A stretch of 64,000 nucleotides of DNA from Bacillota bacterium (GTDB lineage Bacteria > Bacillota > Bacilli > Paenibacillales > NBRC-103111): NCBI GenBank assembly GCA_023388055.1, contig JAEWGW010000032.1, forward strand, positions 153,680 through 217,679. The letters are read 5' to 3'. The notes beneath the pieces were generated by a model. It saw nothing but the letters and a program-made list of their open reading frames with translations, was not told the origin of the DNA and ran no database searches. Below are positions 32,311-40,995 of this stretch, in pieces; positions within the stretch are counted from its first letter, which is position 1; each line of letters opens with the position of its first letter. The translations under genes were made by a program, and so were the position numbers.

Positions 32311-32525
32311 TGGGTTCACTTGTGCAAACCCTCGTCATGATCAGCATTGTGTACCTGCTGGAGCGCAAGAAATTAAAGCAAACCAACGCCTTGACCCGCT
32401 GGGCGGCCATAGCCCTGCTTCTGATCAGCGGGCTGGTCTGGCAGGCGCTGCTGCAGAATATTAACATCTCCCGGCCATATAACTGGCTGGAGGCTGTTCT
32501 GGGCAATTGGGCGCCTATACCCTGA
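32310..32525 (+). CDS. Small germination-operon membrane protein (candidate D subunit)
   Basis: A 71-residue protein starting at GTG 32310, whose first base is the last base of the C-subunit stop TAG. It has two hydrophobic segments (LVQTLVMISIVYLLE and WAAIALLLISGLVWQALLQ) and no other motif. Small two-helix D subunits are known in several Bacillus gerA-type operons and modulate receptor activity. Size, topology and location between C and B genes fit this, though D subunits are poorly conserved in sequence, so the assignment is by context. Confidence 0.7.
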   Translation: MGSLVQTLVMISIVYLLERKKLKQTNALTRWAAIALLLISGLVWQALLQNINISRPYNWLEAVLGNWAPIP

Positions 32526-32548
32526 GCAAGCGAGAAAGGAGAATGTGA

Positions 32549-33640
32549 ATGGAGGTCATTTCCAACAGACAGGCCAAGCTGCTGGGGATCATGCTGGCAA
32601 TGGACGGGATGCTGGTCAGCCTGCCCAACAAGGTATTCCAGCTGGCGGAGCGAGATGCCTGGATGTCTTATCTGATCGCCTTCCCGGTGGTCCTCCTTCT
32701 TTTGTGGATGCTGACCAGCATCACGGCCCGGTTCCCCGGCAAGAATTTGTTCCAGATTCTGGTTTACCGCCGTCCGGTAATCGGGCGGATTCTGGCGCTG
32801 CCGGTGCTGCTGTTTATTTTTCTGGTGATTCTCCGGGATGTCCGGACGCTGTCTGAATTTGTGAACATTGAGCTGCTGGCGTATACACCGGTGCCGGTCA
32901 TCAGCGGACTCATCGTGCTGTCCATCGTGGTGACGGTGAACGGCCGTTTCGAGGTTGTAGCCCGGATGATTGAGATATGGCTGCCTCTGACGCTGATCTT
33001 TGTTGTGCTGATACCGGTCCTGCTGTATCCCGAATTTGAGCTGCGCCACACGCTGCCTATGCTGGAAAAAGGCTTCGGTCCTGCCCTTCAGGGCAGCTGG
33101 TATACCATTGCCGCCATGGGACAAATTGTGCTGCTGCCTTTCCTGCTGCCCTCCGAGCATTTCGGAATCCGGGAGGGGCTGCACAGTATGGTCATCACAT
33201 CACTGATAATGCAGTGGCTGAACCTCTGTACACTTTTGTCAATGGGCAGCTTCATTGCGTCCAAGCTGCAGTACCCGTTCCACGAGATGGTGCGGCTGAT
33301 CCGGGTAACCGATTTCCTGGACAGGTTTGAGCTGCCGCTGGACATGATTTATATCCCCCTGATGATTACCAAAATGGCTTTTTTCCTGTATGCCTTCATG
33401 TTTGGAATGGAGCGGGTTGTGCCTGCGCTGCATATGGACAAGCTGCTGCTGTCCTTCGGCGCGTGCTGCTTCACCTTTTCCTTCTGGTTTTTCCGCAATG
33501 CCTTTCAACTGTTCAACTTTACCCGGACCTTGTCCGTATTGGCCATGGTGCTGGAGATTGCCTTAACCGGGCTGCTGTTTGTCCTGCTCCGGCCCAAGCA
33601 GAGCCCGTCCAACAGTGCTGCTCCCGCCAAACCCGGATAA
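32549..33640 (+). CDS. Spore germination receptor B subunit (GerAB/GerKB permease)
   Basis: A 363-residue membrane protein of the endospore germination permease family (APC fold, ten helices). It opens ISNRQAKLLGIMLAMDGMLVSLPNKVF, and WMSYLIAFPVVLLLLWML follows. PLTLIFVVLIPVLLYPEFELRHTLPMLEKG is the conserved central block. It forms the likely nutrient-binding and channel component. GAAAGGAG precedes ATG 32549. It closes the A-C-D-B operon. Confidence 0.93.
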   Translation: MEVISNRQAKLLGIMLAMDGMLVSLPNKVFQLAERDAWMSYLIAFPVVLLLLWMLTSITARFPGKNLFQILVYRRPVIGRILALPVLLFIFLVILRDVRTLSEFVNIELLAYTPVPVISGLIVLSIVVTVNGRFEVVARMIEIWLPLTLIFVVLIPVLLYPEFELRHTLPMLEKGFGPALQGSWYTIAAMGQIVLLPFLLPSEHFGIREGLHSMVITSLIMQWLNLCTLLSMGSFIASKLQYPFHEMVRLIRVTDFLDRFELPLDMIYIPLMITKMAFFLYAFMFGMERVVPALHMDKLLLSFGACCFTFSFWFFRNAFQLFNFTRTLSVLAMVLEIALTGLLFVLLRPKQSPSNSAAPAKPG

Positions 33641-33723
33641 ATTTTCCCGGCAGGTATAGACTCTCGCATTCCTGTCCATCCTGTTACTAGATTGATAGAA
33701 CGGATGAACGGGAGGCGGAAGGA

Positions 33724-34446
33724 ATGGGAAGCATACAGGTGCTTTGCAAAATGGCGTTGGCCGGGTTGGCCGCATTGGGACTCTGGGGCGCCAGCCTTCT
33801 GCCCGCAATGGCCGGAAATAGCGGAAACCAACAGGCATTCTCTATTGAGCCGGTTATCGCCTTCGCCTCCATGAGCATGGCCGGGGATTATACAGTATCC
33901 ATCCAATGGTATGGACATATGGATGAAGCCCAGAGCGCCGGCTTGAAGGAGCAGCTCCAGCCCGGCTTCCTGTTGGTGGAATCCGCAGCGGGTGTGGTCA
34001 GCCTCTCATCCGCCGGGGAAGGAAGCCGACTCCGGGGCAGCTGGAGCAGACTGTCCGGCAGCCACGCGGGAGAAGTCTTTCTCCGCCTGGAAGCGGACGA
34101 AACAGACGCCCGTGCGCTTGCAGAAGCAGGCAGCCGGGTCGACGGATGGCTCCGGGCAGCCGGTGCTGCGGGAGACTGGTCTGTGAAGGCGGCAGGGGTA
34201 TGGAACGGCCATGCTGCCCTACAGCCGGAGGATGGAGTGAGCGGGCTGGCCCGGACGCTGCTGGCGGCGGAGAAGCTGGAAACTTACAAGGATCAGGGGA
34301 TCGTCAATACGCTGTACAAGACGGAGCTCATCGGCTTCAAGGCGGAGGGAACGGAGGCTGGTTTTCAGACTGCGCTTCACCGCAATTCCGAAACGGGAGG
34401 CTGGAATCTGGCTGTGGGAGCCCCTATGCTGACAGGTGAATTTTAG
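33724..34446 (+). CDS. YwmB-family secreted protein
   Basis: A 240-residue protein with an N-terminal signal sequence (MALAGLAALGLWGASLLPAMAG). The mature part alternates strands and helices and ends GWNLAVGAPMLTGEF, resembling the YwmB (TATA-box-binding-fold) C-terminus G-T-P-I-x-T-x-E-Y. Bacillus ywmB lies near murAA/spoIID, not here, so genomic context does not support the name. It is monocistronic, with 83 bp to the germination operon and about 77 bp to the SOD gene. Function of the family is unknown. Confidence 0.6.
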   Translation: MGSIQVLCKMALAGLAALGLWGASLLPAMAGNSGNQQAFSIEPVIAFASMSMAGDYTVSIQWYGHMDEAQSAGLKEQLQPGFLLVESAAGVVSLSSAGEGSRLRGSWSRLSGSHAGEVFLRLEADETDARALAEAGSRVDGWLRAAGAAGDWSVKAAGVWNGHAALQPEDGVSGLARTLLAAEKLETYKDQGIVNTLYKTELIGFKAEGTEAGFQTALHRNSETGGWNLAVGAPMLTGEF

Positions 34447-34523
34447 GGGAAGTGGTTTAGCGCACCGGAAGTCGGGAGACTCTGTATGATGGGTGGACCA
34501 ACAAGGAAGCGGGAGGATACGCA

Positions 34524-35075
34524 ATGAGCAAACAGACGGGAGTATGGGCTGCAGCAGCGCTGCTGTTATTCGCGGCCGTTTCCTGCACGAACCACGTGAA
34601 GACCAGAGAGGCCAGCGTGGACGTAGGCGCCAAAAGGGTCGTGGAGCTCATTGGCACAAGCGGTGCCAGGGTGGGACAAGCAGAGCTCACAGAGATGTCC
34701 AGGGGCGTCCACATCAAGGTGGAGGCCTTCAATCTTGCTCCCGGCAAACACGGATTTCATATCCATGAATCCGGCAAATGTGAACCACCGGGCTTTGAAA
34801 GCGCCGGCGGCCATTTTAACCCCATGAACAAGCACCACGGGTTTGATAACCCCAATGGCCCCCATGTCGGAGATCTGCCCAATTTATTCGTGGGTACGGA
34901 CGGTACGGTAACGGCCGAGATGGTCGCCAAGTATGTGACGCTGACGGAGGGGCACCCTAATTCCCTGATCCGGCCGGGCGGAACCTCCCTGGTGATTCAT
35001 GCGAATGCCGATGATTACAAGACGGACCCGTCAGGCAATTCCGGCGGGCGGATCGCTTGCGGACGGATCCAATAA
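34524..35075 (+). CDS. sodC: Cu/Zn superoxide dismutase-family lipoprotein
   Basis: A 183-residue protein with a lipobox AAVSC (Cys21). It has the complete metal-ligand set of Cu/Zn SOD: GFHIHESGKC (two copper histidines), GGHFNP (bridging histidine), KHHG and GPHVGDLPN (zinc ligands and aspartate), LVIHANADD (last copper histidine). The disulfide partner is in GGRIACG. It should dismutate superoxide at the outer membrane face. Some Bacillus homologues (YojM) lack a copper ligand; this one does not. GGGAGG precedes ATG 34524. Confidence 0.92.
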   Translation: MSKQTGVWAAAALLLFAAVSCTNHVKTREASVDVGAKRVVELIGTSGARVGQAELTEMSRGVHIKVEAFNLAPGKHGFHIHESGKCEPPGFESAGGHFNPMNKHHGFDNPNGPHVGDLPNLFVGTDGTVTAEMVAKYVTLTEGHPNSLIRPGGTSLVIHANADDYKTDPSGNSGGRIACGRIQ

Positions 35076-35094
35076 TACATGGGCAAAAAGCAGT

Positions 35095-35126
35095 AACCGG
35101 TGCAGAACGCTGCAGCCGGTTTTTTG
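35095..35126 (+). terminator. Intrinsic terminator of sodC
   Basis: AACCGG-TGCAG pairs with CTGCA-GCCGGTT around AACG, followed by six T. Confidence 0.85.
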
Positions 35127-35140
35127 CTATGGACAAAAAG

Positions 35141-35173
35141 TTTATTCCAAAATGGAATAAAGCCAGGTATAAT
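35141..35173 (+). promoter_or_regulatory. Promoter with overlapping inverted-repeat operator for chromate transporter
   Basis: TTTATTCC (35141-35148) and GGAATAAA (35154-35161) are perfect 8-bp inverted arms around AAAAT. TATAAT lies at 35168-35173. The arms cover the expected -35 position (TTCCAA at 35145, 17 bp from the -10), a classical repressor layout. Confidence 0.65.
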
Positions 35174-35216
35174 GAGAGTAACAGCTTGGTTTGTTCCATC
35201 CAGGAGGAGAAGCATA

Positions 35217-35858
35217 ATGAAATTATTCCCGGTTATGAATTGGCCGTTATTGGGCCGTTTGTTTTGGTCATTTTTTAAGATGGGACCGGTGACCTTCGGG
35301 GGCGGCTACGCCATGATCCCGGTATTCCATCAGGAGGTTGTGGAGAAAAGAGAGTGGCTGGAGGAGGAAGAGGTGACGGATCTGTTCGCCATCGCCCAAT
35401 CCACCCCTGGTGCAGTGGGGGTGAATGCCTCCACCTTTGTGGGTTACCGGATTGCCGGTTTGCCCGGCGCCATTGCTGCCTTGTTTGGAGTGCTTTTACC
35501 CACCTTTCTGATTGTGCTGGTGCTCTCCATGTCCTTTTTGGCTGTCCGGGACCAGCCCAAAATCAAAGCCGCCTTCCTGGGTATCCGCCCCGCGGTAGTG
35601 GCGCTGATCGTGTATGCGGGCATCCGGGTGGGCCGCACGGCGATCCGGGATGCCGCCACTCTGGTAACGGCAGCAGGGGTCCTGCTGTTACTTATCGTCA
35701 CCGGCATTAATCCCGTCTTCGCCCTGTTATTGGGCATGGCCTTTGGGCTGGCAGTGGTGCCTCTGCGCCTGCGCTGGACCGGAATTGATGTGCTTGCGGT
35801 GAAACCCGGGAAGAAGGACGGTTATGCGGAGGACTATTTCTTCGGAGACGGTATTTAA
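35217..35858 (+). CDS. Chromate transporter, N-half (short-chain CHR protein)
   Basis: A 213-residue single-domain CHR protein. The diagnostic TFGGGYAMIPVFHQEVVE sits at residue 26 onward, followed by the conserved AIAQSTPGAVGVNASTFVGYRIAG. Four to five membrane helices. Short CHR proteins act as pairs; the partner gene begins 23 bp downstream. AGGAGGAG is seven bases before ATG 35217; the longer frame from 35100 overlaps the sodC terminator and is rejected. Relatives export chromate, but many are general anion permeases. The promoter carries an operator-like palindrome. Confidence 0.9.
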   Translation: MKLFPVMNWPLLGRLFWSFFKMGPVTFGGGYAMIPVFHQEVVEKREWLEEEEVTDLFAIAQSTPGAVGVNASTFVGYRIAGLPGAIAALFGVLLPTFLIVLVLSMSFLAVRDQPKIKAAFLGIRPAVVALIVYAGIRVGRTAIRDAATLVTAAGVLLLLIVTGINPVFALLLGMAFGLAVVPLRLRWTGIDVLAVKPGKKDGYAEDYFFGDGI

Positions 35859-35881
35859 ATAGGCATCAGGAGGACAGCATC

Positions 35882-36424
35882 ATGGAGCTATGGGCATTAT
35901 TTCAAACCTTCTTTATTATCGGTCTGCTTTCCTTCGGCGGCGGCTATGCGATGATTCCCGTTATCGCCCATCAGGTGGAAGCACATAAATGGATGACAAA
36001 TTCCGATTTTACGGATATCATTGCGGTAGCGGGCATGTCCCCGGGTCCTATCGGCACCAACAGTGCCATTTTTGTGGGGTACCGGGTGGAAGGGCTGGCA
36101 GGAGCGGTTGCTGCTGCAGCTGGAATGACGCTCCCTTCGTTTCTGATCATTATTGCAGTGGCGGCGTTTTTTGCCAAAATGAACGAAAGCCGTTATGTCC
36201 AGGCGGCCTTTTACGGGCTGCGGGCGGCGGTGACGGGGCTGATTCTTTACGGTGCGGTGCGGTTTGCCGATTCCAACGGAATGATCGGATCCGTCTTCGA
36301 TATGCAAATGGCTGTGGCTTTGGTGATTTTTGCCGGGTCGCTGATTGCGCTGCTTTATTATAAGATCCACCCGCTCCGGCTCATTATCGTGGCGGGACTG
36401 GTGGGAATGGCAGTATACGGATAG
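35882..36424 (+). CDS. Chromate transporter, C-half (short-chain CHR protein)
   Basis: A 180-residue partner of the preceding protein. SFGGGYAMIPVIAHQVE near residue 17 and AVAGMSPGPIGTNSAIFVGYRVEG repeat the CHR signatures. The rest is hydrophobic with about five helices. Together the two halves correspond to one long ChrA. ATG 35882 follows AGGAGGA. It ends 52 bp before the ROK regulator gene. Confidence 0.9.
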   Translation: MELWALFQTFFIIGLLSFGGGYAMIPVIAHQVEAHKWMTNSDFTDIIAVAGMSPGPIGTNSAIFVGYRVEGLAGAVAAAAGMTLPSFLIIIAVAAFFAKMNESRYVQAAFYGLRAAVTGLILYGAVRFADSNGMIGSVFDMQMAVALVIFAGSLIALLYYKIHPLRLIIVAGLVGMAVYG

Positions 36425-36476
36425 CTGTTTTTTATGAAAATGCTCTGTACGATGCAGGATAAAGGAGTCGTGTTTG

Positions 36477-37634
36477 ATGCAGGCAGTGGAGCAACGGATT
36501 GCGGTGCGCAAATCCAAGGATGTGTACAGTCTGGTCCGGCAGCAGGACACGGTGGCCAAGCAGGAGCTTTTGGAGCAAAGCGGCTTGGCCCCCAGCACCT
36601 TAAACCGGATTCTGGAGGAGCTGACGGAGAAGAGGCTGCTGCAGGAGGTGGGCTTCGGTGAATCGACAGGCGGAAGAAGGCCGATTCTTTATTGCGTTAA
36701 TCCCCAGTATGCGTATGCGTTTGGTCTAGAAATATCCCGGACCCGCTCCATGCTGGTTCTGACGGATCTCCGGCAGAATATTGTAGGCTCCACCGTATGG
36801 AGGATGTCCGAAGCCGTGACACCGGATATGCTGCTGCATGAGGTTGCGGCATCCGCGCAATATATGCTGGAGGTGCGGGGCATCCCCCAAAGCCAGGTGC
36901 TGGGATTAGGTGTCGGCGCCGTTGGCCCGCTTGATCCGGCGAAGGGGCTTATTCTGGACCCCCTCTACTTCAAAGCGCCGGGCTGGCGGGATGTGCCGGT
37001 GAAGGAGCGGCTGGAGCAGGCGTTGGGGGTTCCGGTTTATCTGGACAACGGGGCCAATGCAGCCTTGACCGGGGAATATTGGGCCGCCTCCTTCAAAAAA
37101 AGGCATCTGCTTTATGTCCACGTGGGGGCTGGAATCCGGACCTCCATGATGACCGGAGGGGCCATCGTGTATGGTGCGGTCGATATGGAGGGTGCGGCAG
37201 GGCAGATGATTATCCAGGCCGAGGGAATTCCCCACCGGGAAGAAGAGGGCAACAGGGGAGCGCTGGAGTCTTATGTGTCCATCCACGCTCTTGAACGGGA
37301 GTGGAATGCCCTGGGGCGGACCGGCGGCTTCGTTGAGCTGGCTTCGGCGCTGGAAGCGGAGGACGAGGCGGCTGTTGGTTTGCTTCGTCAGGCCGGCGTC
37401 CGTATGGGCATCGGACTGGCCAATCTGCTGAATATCCTCCACCCGGAGAAGGTGATCCTGGGCGGACCTGTTGCCAATCTGCATCCCGCTTTTTTTGAGA
37501 CGGCGGTGGAAAGTGCCCTTCAGGGAGTCTATTACCGGCACAGCTATCAAGCGGAATTCAGCCGCGGCGAATTGGGAGAAGCAGCGATTGCTGTAGGGGC
37601 CGCTGTTCTGGTGATGAACCGGTTAACGGTTTGA
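36477..37634 (+). CDS. ROK-family transcriptional regulator, likely catalytically dead
   Basis: A 385-residue protein. The N-terminal winged helix-turn-helix is residues 10-70 (AKQELLEQSGLAPSTLNRILEELTEKRLL), then a ROK sugar-kinase fold. Two ROK landmarks are altered. The catalytic NDAN of glucokinases is DNGAN here. The zinc site CxCGxxGCxE is replaced by EEEGNRGALE, losing the cysteines. It is therefore more likely a sugar-sensing repressor (NagC/XylR type) than a kinase, and it departs even from zinc-binding regulators. AAAGGAG lies nine bases before ATG 36477; TTG 36474 is an alternative. Confidence 0.85.
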   Translation: MQAVEQRIAVRKSKDVYSLVRQQDTVAKQELLEQSGLAPSTLNRILEELTEKRLLQEVGFGESTGGRRPILYCVNPQYAYAFGLEISRTRSMLVLTDLRQNIVGSTVWRMSEAVTPDMLLHEVAASAQYMLEVRGIPQSQVLGLGVGAVGPLDPAKGLILDPLYFKAPGWRDVPVKERLEQALGVPVYLDNGANAALTGEYWAASFKKRHLLYVHVGAGIRTSMMTGGAIVYGAVDMEGAAGQMIIQAEGIPHREEEGNRGALESYVSIHALEREWNALGRTGGFVELASALEAEDEAAVGLLRQAGVRMGIGLANLLNILHPEKVILGGPVANLHPAFFETAVESALQGVYYRHSYQAEFSRGELGEAAIAVGAAVLVMNRLTV

Positions 37635-37821
37635 TGAAATCGCGGCGGCTTTGACGGAGCCCCCTGTCCTTCACACAATGCTGTATGTGCGCATACGATG
37701 GATGGAGGGCGGAAGAAAGCTTCTGTTCTTCCCGTTAAGGGCAGTGCGGAAGCCTTTTTTCGTCTGCGGGACCAGCGGCCACAAGGAAGGTTGCTGGGGG
37801 CGGAAAGGGGCTGTAGGTTAT

Positions 37822-38547
37822 ATGGCAATCACCACGAATGAGCTGATCACCCGGGTAGCGGCGGTATCCAAGGAGCTGTATGCAGCCGGCTCGCCGATTT
37901 TCCCTTCAGTCCGGCTGGCCCAGGCACTGCTGGAAACCGGAGGGCGTGTCCTGACCTGGAACAATCTGTTCGGCATCAAGGTGGGCTCCGGAGTGCCCAA
38001 CGCTTACTGGGACGGCCGATTTGTGAATCGGACAACCCGTGAGGTATTAAACGGCCAGGTGTACGAAAATGTATCAGCCGAGTGGCGTTATTACGATACC
38101 CTGGAGGACAGCATCCGGGATCATGAGCTGTTCCTGCAGGCGCCGCGGTACGCTTCCGTTCGGGCGGCGCGCACCCCCCTCGAACAATCCCAGGCTCTGT
38201 ACGCCTCCGGCTATGCCACCGACGCTCCTGCAGAGGTGGACGGGGATCCGGCCTATTGGGAGAAATTATGGGGCATTATTCAGACCCGGGGTTTCACCAG
38301 CTTCGATACGGCGGCAGCCATGCTGCGCAATGAGCTGATGGAGCGGTTCGGCGCATTGGAGCTTGATCTGGGAAAGCTCAAGCTCCGGACGGAGCAGCTG
38401 GAGACCACTGGCCGTCTGCCCATGGTGCCGGATTGGGCAAGGGTAGCCGTGAATACCGCCGTCGCCCAGGGGGTTATCGATACCCCGGAGGGAGGCTCCA
38501 TGGACTTCTACCGGCTGCTCACCGTGCTGCACCGCCGTCAGCTTTGA
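37822..38547 (+). CDS. Glucosaminidase-domain (GH73) muralytic protein
   Basis: About 241 residues. Residues 5-155 match the FlgJ-like N-acetylglucosaminidase domain: PSVRLAQALLETGG with the catalytic-glutamate region, NNLFGIKVG, EWRYYDTLEDSIRDHELFL and YASGYATDAP. The C-terminal 60 residues contain DWARVAVNTAVAQGVID, resembling one SLH-like segment. No signal peptide is visible from ATG 37822. An upstream extension in frame to 37651 is not hydrophobic at its start, so export may be prophage-like or non-classical. It cleaves peptidoglycan glycan strands. Confidence 0.8.
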   Translation: MAITTNELITRVAAVSKELYAAGSPIFPSVRLAQALLETGGRVLTWNNLFGIKVGSGVPNAYWDGRFVNRTTREVLNGQVYENVSAEWRYYDTLEDSIRDHELFLQAPRYASVRAARTPLEQSQALYASGYATDAPAEVDGDPAYWEKLWGIIQTRGFTSFDTAAAMLRNELMERFGALELDLGKLKLRTEQLETTGRLPMVPDWARVAVNTAVAQGVIDTPEGGSMDFYRLLTVLHRRQL

Positions 38548-38701
38548 TCCGGCTCTTGGAGTGCGGCGTCTCCGGTCCCGAAGCAAGGTTTGGTCCGGAG
38601 GCTCCCCATTCCAGTAAATCCTATGCCCGTCTTGTTTTCGGGGAATCGCAAACTATGTTACAATAGGTCAAATCCCCTATGGAAAGGCGGAATTGTTGAC
38701 C

Positions 38702-39835
38702 ATGCTGAAGATTGGCTCGCATGTTTCCTTTTCGGACAAAGGGTTGCTGAACGCAGCCAAAGAGGCGGTCTCTTACGGCTCCAATACCTTCATGATTTAT
38801 ACCGGAGCTCCCCATAACACCCGGCGTAAGCCCATCGAGAACCAATACCTCAACGAAGGCCGCGAGGTGATGGACAAGCACGGAATGGACGAGATTGTGG
38901 TCCATGCCCCTTATATTGTCAATCTCGGCTCCTTTAAGGAGGATACCTACGAGCTGGCGGTGCGTTTCCTGCAGGAGGAGATGCGGCGGACGGATTATCT
39001 GGGTGTGAAGAATATTGTGCTCCACCCCGGCGCTTACACGGAGATGGATGCTGCATACGGCTTGACCCGGATCGCCCAGGGTTTGAACGAGGTATTAAAA
39101 GGAACGGCCGACACCGGCGTGAGCATCGCTCTGGAGACCATGGCCGGCAAAGGCACGGAGATGGGCAGGACCTTCGAGGAGCTGGCGCTTCTGATCGATA
39201 ATGTGGAGAATAACGACAGGCTGACCATCTGTATGGATACCTGCCATATCCACGATGCCGGTTATGATATTGTCCACGAATTCGACCATGTCCTGGAGCA
39301 GTTCGACAAAACCGTCGGATTGGACAGGCTGGCCGTGATCCATTTGAACGACAGCAAAAATCCCCGTGGAGCGGCCAAGGACCGCCATGCTCCCATCGGA
39401 GCGGGCCATATTGGCTTCAAGGCTATGCAGGCGATTGTCCACCATGAGAAATTGGGGCATCTGCCTTTTATCCTGGAGACCCCCTGGATCGGCAAAACCG
39501 ACGGCAAGGAACGCCCCATGTACGAGGTGGAAATTGCCCTTCTGCGCGGGAATGTAATGGACCGCTTCGGAGCGGAGTTTGTTGAAGATGTGGAGCGGAT
39601 CGCCCATTTCTTCGGCCAGGAGGGTGTCCATCACCGGGACTATATCCTGTCGGTCTGGCATGAGCTGAAGAATGACCCCAAGGCCAAAAAAGCCGATAAG
39701 CGGGAGCCTATGGAACGGTTGTATGACCGCATGGAGGATGCCGCCCTGTTTCCGGAGCTGACGGAGGAACAGATCAACCAACGGCTCACCGCCTGGCTCT
39801 CCGGCGCAGATTTGCACGGTATGGCGAAGGAATAA
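38702..39835 (+). CDS. nfo: Endonuclease IV with C-terminal extension
   Basis: Apurinic endonuclease of the Nfo/YqfS family. The TIM-barrel metal ligands appear in order: KIGSHVSF, VVHAPYIVNLG, IVLHPGAYTEMDA, ALETMAGKGTEMG, MDTCHIHDAGYD, HLNDSKNPRGAAKDRHAPIGAGHIG and LETPWIG. It is 377 residues, against 285-297 for the usual enzyme. About 85 extra residues at the C-terminus (DVERIAHFFGQEGVHHRDY onward) are helical and charged. ATG 38702 is chosen because MLKIGSHVS is the family start; TTG 38693 is nearer to the ribosome site. It repairs abasic DNA. Confidence 0.93.
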   Translation: MLKIGSHVSFSDKGLLNAAKEAVSYGSNTFMIYTGAPHNTRRKPIENQYLNEGREVMDKHGMDEIVVHAPYIVNLGSFKEDTYELAVRFLQEEMRRTDYLGVKNIVLHPGAYTEMDAAYGLTRIAQGLNEVLKGTADTGVSIALETMAGKGTEMGRTFEELALLIDNVENNDRLTICMDTCHIHDAGYDIVHEFDHVLEQFDKTVGLDRLAVIHLNDSKNPRGAAKDRHAPIGAGHIGFKAMQAIVHHEKLGHLPFILETPWIGKTDGKERPMYEVEIALLRGNVMDRFGAEFVEDVERIAHFFGQEGVHHRDYILSVWHELKNDPKAKKADKREPMERLYDRMEDAALFPELTEEQINQRLTAWLSGADLHGMAKE

Positions 39836-39905
39836 GGCAAGGGAAGCGAAGAAAACAGGCATGAACGAGCAAGGTTAACGGGAAACGAGGAGGCTCACAA
39901 GCGTC

Positions 39906-40802
39906 ATGAATCGATTGGCTTCAACCACGGGCAATAAGGAAGTGAAGAAGGACCGGGCCTGTATGCTCATATCCTGTCCGGATCAGCCGGGGATCGTTGC
40001 AGCGGTATCCCGGTTCCTGCATGAGCACGGGGCGAACATCGTCCAATCCGACCAATATACCATGGACCCGGACGGAGGCATGTTTTTTATCCGGATCGAA
40101 TTCGATCTGCTGGAGCTGGACAGAAGGCTGGATACTCTCATTATGGACTTCTCCGAGGTAGTGGCCAACAAGTTCAACATGAACTGGCGGATTACCCCGG
40201 AGAACCGAAAAAAACGGCTGGCGATCTTTGTGTCCAAGGAGGATCACTGCCTTCTTGAGCTGCTGTGGCAATGGCAGGCCGGAGATTTGAACGCGGACAT
40301 TGCGCTGGTGGTGAGCAACCATCCGGATATGCGCGAGCTGGTGGAGTCCATGGGCATTCCGTATCATGTGGTGCCTGTGACAGCGGAAACCAAGCAGCAG
40401 GCGGAGGCGGAGCAGATGCGGCTGGTGGCGGAGGCTGAGGCGGACTGTGTCGTGCTGGCGCGCTACATGCAGATTATTTCGCCTGCCTTCATCAAGCATT
40501 ACAAGGGCAGGATCATCAACATCCACCATTCCTTCCTGCCTGCATTTGTCGGCGGCAAGCCGTATGCCCAGGCGTATAACCGGGGTGTGAAAATTATCGG
40601 GGCCACCGCCCACTACGTCACTGAGGAGCTGGACGGCGGGCCAATTATCGAGCAGGATGTGCAGCGGGTCAGCCATCGGGACGACGTGAATGACCTGAAG
40701 CGCATCGGACGCCACATCGAGCGGATCGTGTTGGCCCGGGCCGTTTCCTGGCATGTGGAGGACCGGATTCTGGTGCACGAGAACAAGACCGTGGTGTTTT
40801 AA
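39906..40802 (+). CDS. purU: Formyltetrahydrofolate deformylase
   Basis: A 298-residue enzyme that releases formate from 10-formyl-THF. Residues 18-90 are an ACT domain (LISCPDQPGIVAAVSRFLHEHGANI). The catalytic formyl-hydrolase domain carries VVLARYMQIISP, NIHHSFLPAFVGGKPYAQAY and GATAHYVTEELDGGPIIEQ with the Asn/His/Asp set. ATG 39906 is 12 bases from GAGGAGG, rather long spacing. The enzyme balances one-carbon pools for purine synthesis. It is followed by about 860 bp without genes that hold two repeat clusters. Confidence 0.94.
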   Translation: MNRLASTTGNKEVKKDRACMLISCPDQPGIVAAVSRFLHEHGANIVQSDQYTMDPDGGMFFIRIEFDLLELDRRLDTLIMDFSEVVANKFNMNWRITPENRKKRLAIFVSKEDHCLLELLWQWQAGDLNADIALVVSNHPDMRELVESMGIPYHVVPVTAETKQQAEAEQMRLVAEAEADCVVLARYMQIISPAFIKHYKGRIINIHHSFLPAFVGGKPYAQAYNRGVKIIGATAHYVTEELDGGPIIEQDVQRVSHRDDVNDLKRIGRHIERIVLARAVSWHVEDRILVHENKTVVF

Positions 40803-40995
40803 ATAAGCAACCAGCCGCGGCAATGCGGCAGCGGGCGCGAAGGCGGAGAGGGCGGAAACGCTCCTCCGCCTCTTTTGGCGCGGGAAAGTATAACAAGGCG
40901 GCAGTGCTGGCATGCATGTATGCAAAAATGCGCACCCGTGGTGTACCCCGGTTTTCCCTCAGCTGACGATGGCTGCCAGGCCTCGCGGGTGAGTC

